Below are positions 1-12,700 of a DNA stretch of 64,000 nt, piece by piece. The notes beneath the pieces were generated by a model that saw only the letters and a program-made list of their open reading frames with translations, did no database searches and was not told where the DNA came from. Within the stretch, counting starts at the first letter, position 1. The number at the start of each line of letters is the position of its first letter. Position numbers and translations under genes: made by a program. Source of the DNA: Ptychodera flava (taxonomy: Eukaryota > Hemichordata > Enteropneusta > Ptychoderidae); NCBI RefSeq assembly GCF_041260155.1, contig NC_091931.1, forward strand, positions 27,421,654 through 27,485,653. Reading direction: 5' to 3'.

Positions 1-70
1 TCATTTTCTAAGAAAGAGTGATATGAAATATATATACAAGACCAGAAACAAGGAAAATGAAGTATAATAC

Positions 71-81
71 CTCTCTCTCTC

Positions 82-150
<69 letters not shown>
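71..150. repeat. (CT)n microsatellite
   Basis: About 80 bp of nearly pure CT dinucleotide with two C-C interruptions, seen directly. With the (GA)n tract at 608 and the GAAT tract at 847 it makes up most of the simple sequence in the first 1.5 kb. I see no convincing exon between 1 and 1345. Confidence 0.95.
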
Positions 151-154
<4 letters not shown>

Positions 155-603
155 ACGTCTTGAAAAATTCGAGCACAAAGACAACAAAAGACAAGGAAAT
201 ATATTTAAAAAAAAACAATTTTCACAGTGAATGAGATGTTTAACGTATAGAAAATATTGGTTGTGATTTCAAATTTTAAGACTTTTTACATTTCATAAGC
301 ATTTTAGAAATCTCTAGATACATTTATTTTGCCTGCAGCATGGGTGTGAAAGGAACGTACTTATAAACAGGAGCTTTATGCGCCATATGTTGCTGATTTC
401 TAACTGACTTTCAGCGTCGTCACCGGAAATGACGGCATCGAAAAGAAATATGTTAATTACTTTCTTTTAATAAATGTGACGGGGTGGCTAATGGTATGCA
501 TATCTCAAACGTTTTTTGCTATATTTCAAGATAATACATCTTTGAACACATATGGTAACAATTTTATCGAACTAAACATTGCATACATCAACGCCGGGTG
601 ATA

Positions 604-607
<4 letters not shown>

Positions 608-682
<75 letters not shown>
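608..682. repeat. (GA)n microsatellite
   Basis: About 75 bp of GA dinucleotide, followed at once by a short palindromic ATCGCGATCGCGAT stretch. The Arg-Glu open frames across it are a by-product of the repeat and not genes. Confidence 0.95.
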
Positions 683-684
<2 letters not shown>

Positions 685-846
685 TCGCGATCGCGATCGC
701 GTCAGGCCAATGCACCAGCAGTGACAAAAAAAATTGTGTTCCAGACCCGGAAGTTACCGTGGCTTGGTGCCCTTGAATTGAGCAAGCCCCTTTGCTTCTA
801 CCCTTCTCAGATGAAATGTGTAGCTGGATCCATTATTTTATGTTAA

Positions 847-945
847 TGCGTTAATGAATGAATGAATAATGAATGAATGAATGAATGAATGAATGAATGA
901 ATGAATGAATGAATGAATGAATAAATGAATGAATGAATTAATAAT
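847..945. repeat. (GAAT)n microsatellite
   Basis: Tetranucleotide GAAT/TGAA array with a few interruptions, seen directly. Confidence 0.93.
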
Positions 946-1345
946 GTATCGCTGCTGCCGGTTTTTAACATAATATCGCTGCTGTTGCCTTTCGTTCGTG
1001 TGTTTTCAGACTTTAAAATGCCTTAGTATACAACAACAGTTCAGGTGTGCTGAGACTTTGGGGCAGTTGATAATTTAAAATACGATCGTGGTGAACGGAA
1101 ATCATCGCATCTGACCTAAAACCCTCTCAACAGTTCCTTAAATGATCGTTTGGAAGTTATTTAATTTTAACCTCCTTCAAACACGATAAATTCACAAGAA
1201 GAAGACGATGGCAGTTTAACTTCACGGTTACAGGGTTTTTGAAAAGCAAATATTTGACAAAATCCGGAAGCTGATCGAGTATCAAGCAGATACACCTTTC
1301 TATGGCCATAACATTGGCACATTTGTAGTCCTCGATAACTAGACA

Positions 1346-1471
1346 TTGTGCTTCAACTTCCCTGAATTGTGCTTCAACTTCCCTGAATTGTGCTTCAACT
1401 TCCCTGAATTGTGCTTCAACTTCCCTGAATTGTGCTTCAACTTCCCTGAATTGTGCTTCAACTTCCCTGAA
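1346..1471. repeat. 21-bp minisatellite, six exact units
   Basis: Six back-to-back copies of a 21-bp unit starting TTGTGCTTCAAC, at 1346, 1367, 1388, 1409, 1430 and 1451. The unit is a multiple of three, so the minus strand is open (1157-1498) and would encode the heptad FREVEAQ six times. No homology or splice signals support that frame. It ends 89 bp before the first Reeler exon of the plus-strand gene, so it is probably intronic. Confidence 0.9.
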
Positions 1472-1560
1472 GCGTAATGGTTTGTCATGCATGTCCACTA
1501 CATGTTCAAGTTGTAGAGCATGCTCTGGGACATTTTTAGAATTTCTTTATTGTTTTGTAG

Positions 1561-1780
1561 TGCAACTGGAAGGAAGTGAATACGGAGGGGTGATGTTGCA
1601 AGCTCGACAACAAGGTCAGACAACTCCAGTCGGTAGCTTCAGCGACCCACCGTCGGGCATGAAACTTCTCACCTGCACAAACGAAGGCGACACTGTCACT
1701 CACTCGAACGAGCGGCCAAAGGCGGGATTAGAGATCACATGGACGGCGCCCTCTATCGGATTAGGGCCGATCGAATTCGT
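1561..1780 (+). CDS. Reeler gene exon A: core of Reeler domain
   Basis: Acceptor TTTGTTTTGTAG just before 1561; donor GTAAGG at 1781. Enters in phase 1 and leaves in phase 2. It encodes the hallmark Reeler pattern: LQAR, a VGSF turn, Cys in LLTC, VTHSNERPK and ITWTAP. The start (residues before QLEG) must lie in an earlier exon that I do not find in the first 1.5 kb. Confidence 0.85.
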
Positions 1781-2448
1781 GTAAGGCTTTTATTTTCATG
1801 CTACAGCATTTTGTCGTGCTAGTGAAAGCCACTCGTCATTCAAGTTTCAGGTTTGTTTCTGCGTCTTGGTTTTCTATCGTTATCATCATCATTGTCATCA
1901 TCATCGACTGATCTGAAGTATGGATATCATCAATACTGCTTGACGCACCCTTTCTTCCTGCTGATTATTTAGTTTTGTCTCAAACTGACTTGGTCCAGGG
2001 CAAGTTATTAAAAAAAACCCCTGTGAACAGTTTACATTCCTTGAAATTGTGGCCTTGTTTTGTTAATAGTTTGCAGCAACGATGTAATCTTCTATTGGCA
2101 ATTATTAAGGTAGTATGATTCTCGAAAGTGAAAGATTTAAACTTTAGCCTAAACTCTCCTCAATGAAAATTTTAACCATTCTCTCACCAAATAAAATATA
2201 AAAATCAGGTGGCACCGTGCAAATTTTGGTACTAGAGAAACAAGTTACCTTACATTTACCGATATTTGAAATACGATACGGTCGCTATCCCTGTCTTAAG
2301 TTTATCGGGCAAAATAAATTTTCAATTTTCTAAAAACTAAGACGGTGAAATGTTTCTTCCTCAAAGAGCTATAAAATAAGGCCCCGCAAGTGGTAGATCG
2401 GAAAAGAACTCTGAAAGTTTTGGAGTCCGAATATTTGTCCCCAAAGGC

Positions 2449-2479
<31 letters not shown>

Positions 2480-5400
2480 TAATTTTTTTATTGGCTTTCA
2501 GAAAAAGAAAGACAAAAACAAAAAAAACACAACAGAAAAGAAAAACCAAACAAAGAAAAAAACAAAAAAGCAGGACAGTGCTTCGGTTTAAAATCTCGAA
2601 ATTCTATTGGCAAAATAGACTTAATTTTGACCATTTTGAATCCGTGTCATCTTTATCAAAGAAACTTAATTTATGTTTATGTTTTTCTACTGTTATTCTT
2701 TCTTGTACCCATATTGTAAATTGTTGAATCTTTGGTATTCTGTGCAATCTTCTGCAATCATATATGTATTTCTTACCTAAAATTACTAAACATTAACAGT
2801 GAATGTATCATCTTTCGTTATAATTCCCAATATAACGTTCTCCTGAATCAGTGTTATTGGAATATTACAATTTTTCAGCAAAAGCGATTCTACATCACTC
2901 CAAAATTGAAGAATATGTTTGCACTCAAAAAAAAGATGGACTATGTCTTCCACCCATTCATTACAAAAAGTACATTTGTCATTTGTGATTACATTTCTTA
3001 TTTTTAAAAATTTATTGGTAGCTATTGTACGTGTAAGAATCTTGTACTGAAAGCTTTGCAGGGCAGTATCGTCTGTAATTTTGAAGGTCAATGGAAAGAA
3101 TTTTTTTAGGTCACCGACATGAAATCTTTCTATCCACTTGGTCGTACTGACTTGTGTTTTAACTTTGTTCATTACCGTACTTTGAAAAGACTTAAATATA
3201 CTTTCCTACATATTTTTTCTGAAAAACGCTGGTTTATTAATCGATTATGTGTTTTATTTTTTATTTTTGCTTTCAATTGCTTAGGAATAGCATCAATAAT
3301 ACTTATGAACTTCAACCTTTCTGATTGTGGTATATTGTATTTATGACTAAATTGATTAAATGTCATGACACAGTGATTTTCATCTAGTAAATCTTCCAAA
3401 TTGCAGATACCATGTCTATGCCACTTAACATAATGCACTGATTTATTATCGATTTGAATGTTTGGATTGGACCAAATGCACTGTGTGACTGGATCGCTAT
3501 CTTCGTCGTCTTGATTCAATTGTTTCAGTTGGTCAGACCATGTCATCAAAGTATCTTTCCAGAACTTATTTTGACTAAAATATATTGATGCTACATTCCT
3601 TGCAATTGGTGGAGTAAAATAGTGGAGACACTGACCACTAAATCCACTAACAGCCTTAAACCATTCCTTCCATTGACTTTCTTTATCACACATTAATCTA
3701 TGAATCCAAGTAATATGTAAAGAACTAGCTAATGTTGACAAGTCTAACATGTTCAGACCGCCATTTTGCACATCACAGCATAATCTTAGTCTGTTTATTT
3801 TTGGCTGTCTGTTGTTCCATATAAAGTTAAAGAGAACGTCATTCACTTTTTTTACGAGAGTTGTGGACATAATTGGTAGGACTGACATAATATGTATGAG
3901 CTTCGGTATTGCCAATGTTTTAACCACACATATTTTCCCACATAGAGTCAGAGATCTTGTCGCCCATATACTTAACAAGCGTTCAATTGAACTGACAACC
4001 GGCAAGTAGTTTAGTTCTTCAATTATTTCAAGCTTTACATCAAAGGTGATTCCAAGTAGAGTGAAAGGTTCGTCAGACCATCGAATATTTTGTTTTGTTT
4101 CCAGCCGTTGCCCACAGCAGGCTTTTGAACCAAACCAAATCGCTTTAGTTTTATCAAAGTTTGGACAGAGACCAGAGATTAAAGAAAACTTTTCCAATAT
4201 GTTAAGGGCCTCCTGCAATGACCTTTGTGAACCATCTAAGAGTAAAAACGAATCATCAGCATACTGACCTAGTAGGAATTCTTTCTGACTTATGTAAAAA
4301 CCTTTAACGTGGGGAGACCTTCTTATTGAGGCTGCCAAAAGCTCGACTGCTGTAATGAATAAGTAAGGCGACAATGGGTCACCCTGTCGAACTCCTCTAT
4401 GAAGATCGAAAAATTGTGAAAAGTTCCCATTATTTATTACACAACTGTTTATATTTCTATAACAAATTTCTACCCATTTACAGAAACTTTCACCAAACTT
4501 GAAATATTTCAGTACTTTTAACATATAGTCCCATTCTATTGAGTCGAAAGCTTTTTCGAAGTCGATCAACAACATTAAACCTGGCAAATTCTTTTCTTTG
4601 GCGGTGGATAAAACATCGTAGACGAGTCTGGTATTTTCCCCAATAAATCGCCCTTTCAAAAACCCCTTTTGATTTTCATGGATAATATCGGGTAACACAC
4701 CTTTCATTCTATTGGCTAACACTGTTGATGCAATCTTATAATCTGTGTTCAATAGAGTTATTGGTCGCCAGTTCTTTAAAAGTTGCCTGTCTTTATTTTG
4801 TTTTGGCAAACATGTAATTATACCTTGTTTTTGTGTTATTGAGAATTCACCAGAATGGAGAGCTTGATTTAATGACCTCGTGACGAATTTTCCAATTGTC
4901 ACCCAGAACATCTTATAAAACTCTGGTGGAAAGCCGTCTGAACCTGGACTTTTATTATTTGACATACCTTTCAATGCTTTTGTACATTCTTCAATTGTCA
5001 ATGCACCCTCTAATTTTTGACTCTGCTCTACATTAAGTTTAGGGATATCTTCATGGTCTGTCAGAAACACACTGTCAGTTATGTTCTCACGACCTCGTTT
5101 ACTAGTATACAGTGCTTCATAATATGATTTTTGTGTCTTTAAAATTTGTTGTTGTTCTGTTACAACTTTATCTTTTTCGATCAGTTTATATATGGTTTTA
5201 TTAACATACTGTCTTTTTTCAAGCGAACAAAAGTATTTTGATGGTTTTTCGCCTTCAGCTGACCACCGTGCTTTTGAGCGCAAAATTGCTCCTTCTACTT
5301 TAATTTGCCTTAATTTCTCGACTGATAGCTTTTTTGATTCTAGTTTGTCTAGATTTTGTGCAGTGGGGGAATCTGTAAACTCTCGCTCAAGATCTTCTAT

Positions 5401-8400
5401 TTCTCTTTCTAATTCTCTTTCTTTTGCTTCCCTTTCTCGTTTTTTTCCTACTGGCATATGATATGGAGGCACCTCTAATTTTCAACTTTATCATTTCCAT
5501 AACAACTGGTCAGGTATTGTGTATTTTTCATCTTCCTGGGTCGATGAATTGTGATCACGGTAATCGTTGAGAACTTCCCTAATAGTTTCATTGACTAAAT
5601 TGATGTAATTTTTATCATTTAAAAGGGAGGTGTTCAGCTTCCAGAAACCTTTCCCTCTGCTATGATTGATAATAGAAACACTAAGCAGTATAGCTGCATG
5701 ATCTGTTCTATACCCTGGGGAAATTTGACATTTCTCTGTCACTGAGGCAAAATCTGAGAGGTTAAGAAATAATCTAACCGACTTTGTATTAGAATTGGAT
5801 TTTTCCTTCGCCATGTGTATTTTCGCTTGTTTTCATTCCGTGCACGCCAAACATCTATTAAATTAAAATCTGAACACATCAAATCTACTGCTCCTCTTGC
5901 ACCAGGATTTACGTAAGTTCTGTAGCCAAATGTATCTAGTTCATGATTTCTAACAACATTCCAGTCACCTACTGCGATGATGGAATTATTTTCAAACATT
6001 TCTATATCTGCATGTAATGTTGAAAAGAAAACTGGTTCGTCGCTGTTTGGGCCATAAGGACATGATAACGTGAAACGCTTCTCCATAATTGTAATATCCA
6101 ATGGAATATATCTCCCCCAGGGTCACATTTAATTTTGTTCATTTTAAACTCAACATTTCTTGCAAACAAGATAGCAACTCCTCTACTTGTACTCGACCCT
6201 GAACTGAAATAACATGGTGCACCCCATTCATTACGCCATCTATTTACGTCATCATCCACAGAATGTGTTTCTTGTAAACAACAAATAGAAAACCGTTTTT
6301 GTTTCAGCCAAAGAAAGAGGTCTTTACGCTTCTTATATTCTTTTAAACCACGGACATTCATAGAAATGATCTCTAACTTATCAGACATGAGAGTCAGGAA
6401 AACAGACGAAACAAAGCACTAGCCCTCGGGAAGAGCGGGAGAACAAAGGAAAAAAAGGAGAAAAAAAGCGAAAAAAGAGGGAAAAAAACAAAAAAACAAA
6501 AAAGGAAAACAAAAAAGCGAAAAGGCATCGCAACAAAGACGCTAACGACAGAGCCGTACTCATTTTGTCAAAGAACCCACAAAAATTGACATAAAAGAGG
6601 CTCCGTCCTGAAACTTGGTTTTGCTTGTCTACCAAAAATTTAACGCACTTCAAAGTTTTGTTGCCAAGTATTTCTGCCAAAAATAGACGCACTTCAAAAT
6701 TATGTAACCACTCCATGTTGAAAATTACCATTTCAATATTACTGCTCATTAACATATTCTGAACAAAGAAGAAACCATTAGCACATTCACATTTTTGAAT
6801 TTACAAATGTTTTGAGAGGCACAAAAACATTAGCGGACAAAGACTTCAAGAAAAATTTTGGGATTTAGACAATATAAAGATATAAACATGGAGGGAAAAA
6901 AATGAAAAGACCGCTTACATGGCTTAAATAATGATGTTTTGACGGGGCCGGTACTGGCACCCGTCAATATAAAGCTTGCCATTTCTAAAAGAAATCTTCT
7001 TTTTCTCTTTTCTGGCAGCATCCATGACTGGCTTCAGTTGTTTTCTTCTTTCTAAGTCTTCTCTAGGAAGGTCATTGGTTATAAAAATGCCTGTCCCTTC
7101 CAAAACGGTTCTTGCTCTTCTGAGAATGTCAAACTTCTGCGGCCTATTGTGTAGTCTTACAATGATCTGTCTTGGTCTTCTATTTCCTTTAAAACCAGTT
7201 CTGTGAGCGTTCTCGATTTCATTCATCGAAACATCAAAATGTGAAGACAGGATTTCTCGTGTAATGGTCATAGTATCTTCGTTTTGTTCTCTTCTACTCC
7301 GCCAATGCGCACGTTGAAACTCCTTGAATGTCTCTCATGTCGAGTATTATCTTCTTTCAGATCTTTCAGCTCATATCGTGCATTCTCAACATCAACTTTC
7401 AAGTTTACCAGCTGCTTTCTCAGGCCTTCAATTTCATTTTTCAAATCGGCGACTTCGTCTCCCGTGTATTCAAGTGCTTTCTCAAAGTCCTTTTGCGTTG
7501 ATTCAACGACTTCAAGTCTTTTCAAAGTTTGGACTATGATTTCGTTATTTTCTTTCATGTCGCTTTGTATCTTTGTGACCGCTGAGTACATAAATTTACG
7601 GAATTCAGAGTCATCATCCACTATACGCTTATCTTCTGGTGCAACACAGAAACCTTCAAAATCAGTTATGCGTTTCGGTGAACCAGGTGTGGCCTGTTCG
7701 TTCATTGAGGTACCGGTTTTTGCTGAGTTTTTCGTTTTCCTACCTCCTGACTGCATTCTTCTGTACTCTTTAGCCTCTTTCGTGGTTAATTGAAGTCGTT
7801 TTGTTGGTAATGTCTTTGTTTTCGGGCAGAAAAGTGAAGATTTTGACGGCGATGACGGAGCCTCCCAAAAACACGTCTTCACTGTAGCGCCACCATTGTT
7901 CTCCTCCCCCCAAAGGCGCATTTTACCATTATGATAATATGCTATATTGACGACCCTCTTCCTGCAACGGCTACAGTGATTTGTTTCGACATTAAATGAA
8001 GGTATCTAACAGCACTCGGTTTTAAACGAATGTCTCGAAGCGCAATTTCTGATATATTTCGAGACAGCAAACATACATGACACAAATCGTTATGATAATC
8101 ATCTCCCCTTCCTTCACAGGGCAACGATAGCAACAGATCATGACACCTATTGGACGGGCGTCAAGTCTGTTGAACTATCTGAGGTCATCGAGGGTAACGC
8201 GCCACACCACTCTGAAAATACAATGCCTCCAAGAAACGACGGTAGTACTGATTCATTTTGTCGTCTGTAATATGTATCATGAGAAACTTGCCATATCATG
8301 TCTGCCTGGCTTACCGTTTACGATAAGCATCGCCTTGTATCTCGTGAAGCATAAATTTTGTCGTGTACCATTTGGTACATCCGCTTGGATTTACCTTATG

Positions 8401-9654
8401 AGACACCTGCATACGATTAGGCAATCATCAGCTATAGCTGACATGATGTCAAACCAAAAGATCCACACGTCGTATATATTCATCTGATATCTCATTGACA
8501 AATCTAACTTTCATGCTGAAACTATTACTTTTGTTGGACTCTTTCACGTAGAATGCGCCTCGGGGCCCAGTGGGCTGCAACAGACTTCACCAAATTTATT
8601 TTGTTGAACTTCGCTCAGTTCTGGAACAGTACACTGTGTAGTGTAATTATGGTATCAATACTAATGCTTGTATCCGTGTCAGTTTTTTTTATATAATCTG
8701 ATATAAAACGGAGCAACAAGGTTAGCTTATAATAGTAAGATTCATCATATCTGCAGCCTGGAGCGACTGCAGTGATACGCCTGCGCAGATTCCCATAAAC
8801 AAGATCTTTAATGTCTCCGTGAATATTAGATCTTTTGTGAGGATTTTCTTCGCTTTATCGACAAATCTTTCAGTGTCTTGTGGTCGGACATATGTACGAA
8901 TACCTTCATGCGATTTAAACAGCTTATTTTCTATTTCCTTGGTACGAGCAGACACAACGTGTCTTTCAACGTCACCATATCTTCAGTGATTTCATTTCAG
9001 TCAGTCATATTCTGGCGTCAGCCACGTTAGGCAGAGGGGAAGAAGACCCTGGAACAACGGACTCCCAAATGTCTAACCATGATAGTTATGGAGAGAGCTC
9101 ATCCAGCTATTTATGGTGGAGTTCGAGTTCGAGCTGGAGTCCGTCGAGCGCTGATTCAGAATGGAGTTCAGATTATAGCGACGGTCAGATTGCTATTATT
9201 TCTTAATCTTTCTTCACGGGATATGAAATTTCAAGCGTCTCCTTGATTATCTGGCTCTGGCAGTCTGGTACAAATAAGTCTCTGAAGTGGAAATATTTCA
9301 TTCAGTGTATAAGTTTTTTTCTTTCTCGGACTATTGACATTTGATAGTGTCGACAGTTTTGGTACCACTCCGACAATTTACCATTTTTTAATTATATCTT
9401 TGAGTTAGTGTACAATTTTCGTAAGTTCGGTTTACAAAGTACAAGGAAACATGTGCTTGTTCGCAGCTGTTCCCATAAGATGATCTTCGCTTTAATAGTC
9501 GACTTCTTTAGGGGCTGGTCAGTTTCTTCGGCCTGGATTATTTTTGCCGACGTCAAAAAGTGGCTGACACCCCTATTCCAACTTTCGAAAACAGGGTGAC
9601 CCCCCTTGCGCGCGACAAAGGTAAAAGAAAAGGTGGAGTATAAATTGAATAATT

Positions 9655-9722
<68 letters not shown>

Positions 9723-12700
9723 TTTAGGGTATAATTTAAACATTCAGTCATTCTGTGTTTTAATGAAATTGTTGTCAAGTCAGTTGTAAGATAGGAACTT
9801 AAACGATTCTAAAGTTTGAATACAGTATTTTGAATGAGCTGGGAATGTACTCCACTCTTTTTGTGCATAAGCAGATGTCTAGAACTGTTGTAAGAAAAAT
9901 GTGATTGTGAAATATTCGTGCATGTTGCTTTCTAATGCTGAATTCTCATAGAAGAAACAGAAAAGTATCAGGAACTTGTCATGCTTTTCATATGAACTGC
10001 AGATTTCATAATGATTAGTACATTTTACAAAACAGACTTTCAATTACAGACATCAAGATATATGTGACATAATATCTCTGATATCTTAATTTACTGCGCC
10101 CGAAGGGCGCTCCGAAAAATATTAAACACCCAGATATCTCTGATCTATATATATATATTTCTGATATATGAAAGTCATGCAGTTGAAGGGCACGCTGAAA
10201 AATATTGTTTGATATTTTAAAGAAATGCGCCCGAAGGGTGCGCCGAAAAATTTTAAACATAGAGGTATCTCAGATATATATGTGTCTGATATACTAAAGT
10301 TTTGCACTAGGACGGGGCTCTGAAAAATATGTCTTATTATTATTAAAGTTACGCGCCCGAAGGGCTCGCCGAAAAATGCAACTTAATGATGAAATTTGTG
10401 GCTGGCACAATGCATTTTTCGCAAGTATAGCCATGTCGAAATTAAAAAACACACTGACCTCCTAATGGGCATTTCAAAGACATGCTGACCCCCTATCACC
10501 AAAGTCAAAAACAGGGTGACCCCCCATGAATCCACCCCCCAGGCCGAAGAAACTGACCAGTCCCTTATGTTTCAATGTTAGGTGAACCTGCGAATTTTTC
10601 TAAAAGGAAACGTGATTCCTACAATCAACTGATTATAAATCTTCCTGCGACTGGAAATACTTCATAATGGCGATTCCATAATTTGTGGGAAACTCATAAC
10701 TTCGGTCAAACATTTCCTCTTCAGGGGTGTCGTACCGTCGCACCCCGAATATTGACGACTGCAGAACCTGATCAAAGAGGTGGTCACTTGTGTACAGTGT
10801 GGACGATTGGCGGCGCTCTAAGTTCACTTCTTTGGGTTAAAAGAGATATGGTCCGCTGTCAGCGAGTTTGTCTTCAGAAGACACGATTGCGCTCTTGAGG
10901 AAATCTCTTTGCAAAACCTTTGCAACTTCCTCCTACTTTAGGTTTCCTTCTTAATAACAAATTCAAATACGATTCAAACACCCAGTCTGAAGCCATCTCC
11001 AAGCAGGATCTGCATTGCTTTAGACTGTCGACAACGAGATGTGCTATTGTGGCGAGCAGTTTGAACGTTTCGCAAGGGCAAAAGCGACTTCACGTCTTTT
11101 GCGCTGGCACTCGAGCCTTCCTTCGGCTCTCGGTTGTGACTACGTCGGTATTTAAGGCACACAAGAATACTAGCCCGATTCGGGGTCGATAGAAATAGCT
11201 CATCCCTTTCCCCGGATGTGTTTTTATTGTTTTCCTTTTTGTTGGAAGCAACCCCCTTTTTTGTTGGAGGCAAAACCCATTCGTTAAAAGCAAGACTTTA
11301 TGTACAAATTGTTTCAGTGAGCTCCACACAATTTGTTTACCACGGAGAAACTCATCATGATATTTGTGTAGCTAATAATGTCAGGAAACTTTAGGAAAGG
11401 CTGAAAATATTATCAACACTTCAATATTTGTTCATATCTTATTCCCAGACTTTAATTTGCTTCCTTCCAGTTGGCATTTACGTTTCTGGCTCACACCGAC
11501 GAAAATTTCTTTGTTTTCATAACCGCATTTCAGCTTTTAAATAATGTGTACGTTCACAACAAGGGTATTTATAGTGGATTTTTATGTCTGAGTTCCCGCA
11601 TACTCAGTTTTCGTATAAATCAAGTTATATTGAATTGAATTGAATTAAAATAGGGATCCGGGCTGTTCAGTTTCTTCTTCTGAGGCGGGAGCAGGGGAGG
11701 GGGTGTTGGATTATTGCTTACAGACATCAAAAAGCGGCAGACCTTTCGTACAGAGTTCTCTTAAAGAAAACTACAGTTTACAGTCAGGTTGTTGGTAAAT
11801 GAAAGGTAGGGGTGTACCAAAAACTTCAGCTGAATATATAATTTTGGGTGGTATTTGCATTTCATGCGATTATTTAACAGTATCTTACAAAAGAAAAATC
11901 ACACTGACCCCTTATTGAACATTTCCAGAGCATAGTGACCCACCTATGACCAAAATTCAAAACAGAGTGACCCCAACCAACCCCCTGTCTCCCAGGCCAA
12001 AGAAACCGACCTGTCTCTGTTGTTTTGCAATCATAGACTAGTTTTTTAATATCTCGTCTTATAAAGGTGATAGTTTTGATGCATCATTTTATGTCAATTG
12101 CAAATTCCTGTTCTTCTTCACACTTGCTGTTCAACTCGCCAAGAGAACGTCTATATCACGTCGTACATAAATGTGTACTGCTACACTTTACGTATGAATT
12201 CCAATCCTGACCGGAATTTACTGGCCAACAACAAGAATATGGTCTCAACATCAACAAAGTTGATAAGCTGTGTATATCAACATGCTTTGAGGAAAGTTTA
12301 GTTTAAGTTAAAAACAAAAACAATTGGAAGATTAATCGAAAGTTACAGCTACTGTTAAGTGAAAGCAAAATTCAGCTTGAGGAAAACTAAAAGTCGCTTC
12401 ACTTTGTTTTCAGGACCACAGAAAGATAAGAACCCGTTGACTCTTACGGAGACAGTTCCCGGCAATGTCGACTCTACACGCAACGGGACAGTACTAGTGG
12501 TGCTCAGAGTGGTCAATGAACGTACTGACAGTGTATCAAACCCCGCAGCTGACGAAGGTGAAGAAACTGGCGTAACCCCCTTTCACCGTAAGCTCGTGTT
12601 TTTTGTCAGATTCGTTTGTACACGCATGCGTGGAGGGACCGTGTTCTGTGGTATTTTAACAATAGGCATGAATGCAATTCAATTAATCTTTGAATCATTG

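Larger units (their letters stand above)
2456..7907 (-). mobile_element. Full-length L1/Tx1-type non-LTR retrotransposon
   Basis: A 5.45-kb element on the minus strand with two ORFs, an AATAAA at 2492-2487 and a poly(A) tail (T run ending at 2477 on the plus strand). It is flanked by a perfect 17-bp target-site duplication. ORF1 (7756-6924) is an L1 ORF1p-like coiled-coil/RNA-binding protein. ORF2 (6388-2604) has an APE endonuclease and an RT with the YADD box. Perfect duplications and a full-length 5' end imply a young insertion. At least seven one-base frameshifts interrupt the ORFs; see the findings for why these may be assembly errors. The RT and endonuclease fit the L1/Tx1 lineage; the subfamily is not resolved. 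Confidence 0.93.
2105..7932 (-). mobile_element. TTAA-flanked inverted-repeat element (MITE), split by the L1
   Basis: The 2105-2455 segment, reverse-complemented, matches the elements at 13234 and 13740: the same AATATCGGTAAAT core, the same GGGGAC near the start and CTTTCACTTTCGAG near the end. The remaining end (GCGCATTTTACCATTA) lies beyond 7907. The element is therefore a roughly 375-bp MITE into which the L1 has jumped. Its outer 2105 end reads TTAAGGTAG, like the other copies. Confidence 0.7.

Noticed and set aside
598-846. Arg-Glu repeat frames over the (GA)n tract
   Set aside because: Produced entirely by the dinucleotide repeat; no homology or splice support.
7284-7793. Plus-strand 169-codon frame opposite L1 ORF1
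   Set aside because: It is the antisense shadow of the ORF1 coiled-coil region; no domain of its own.
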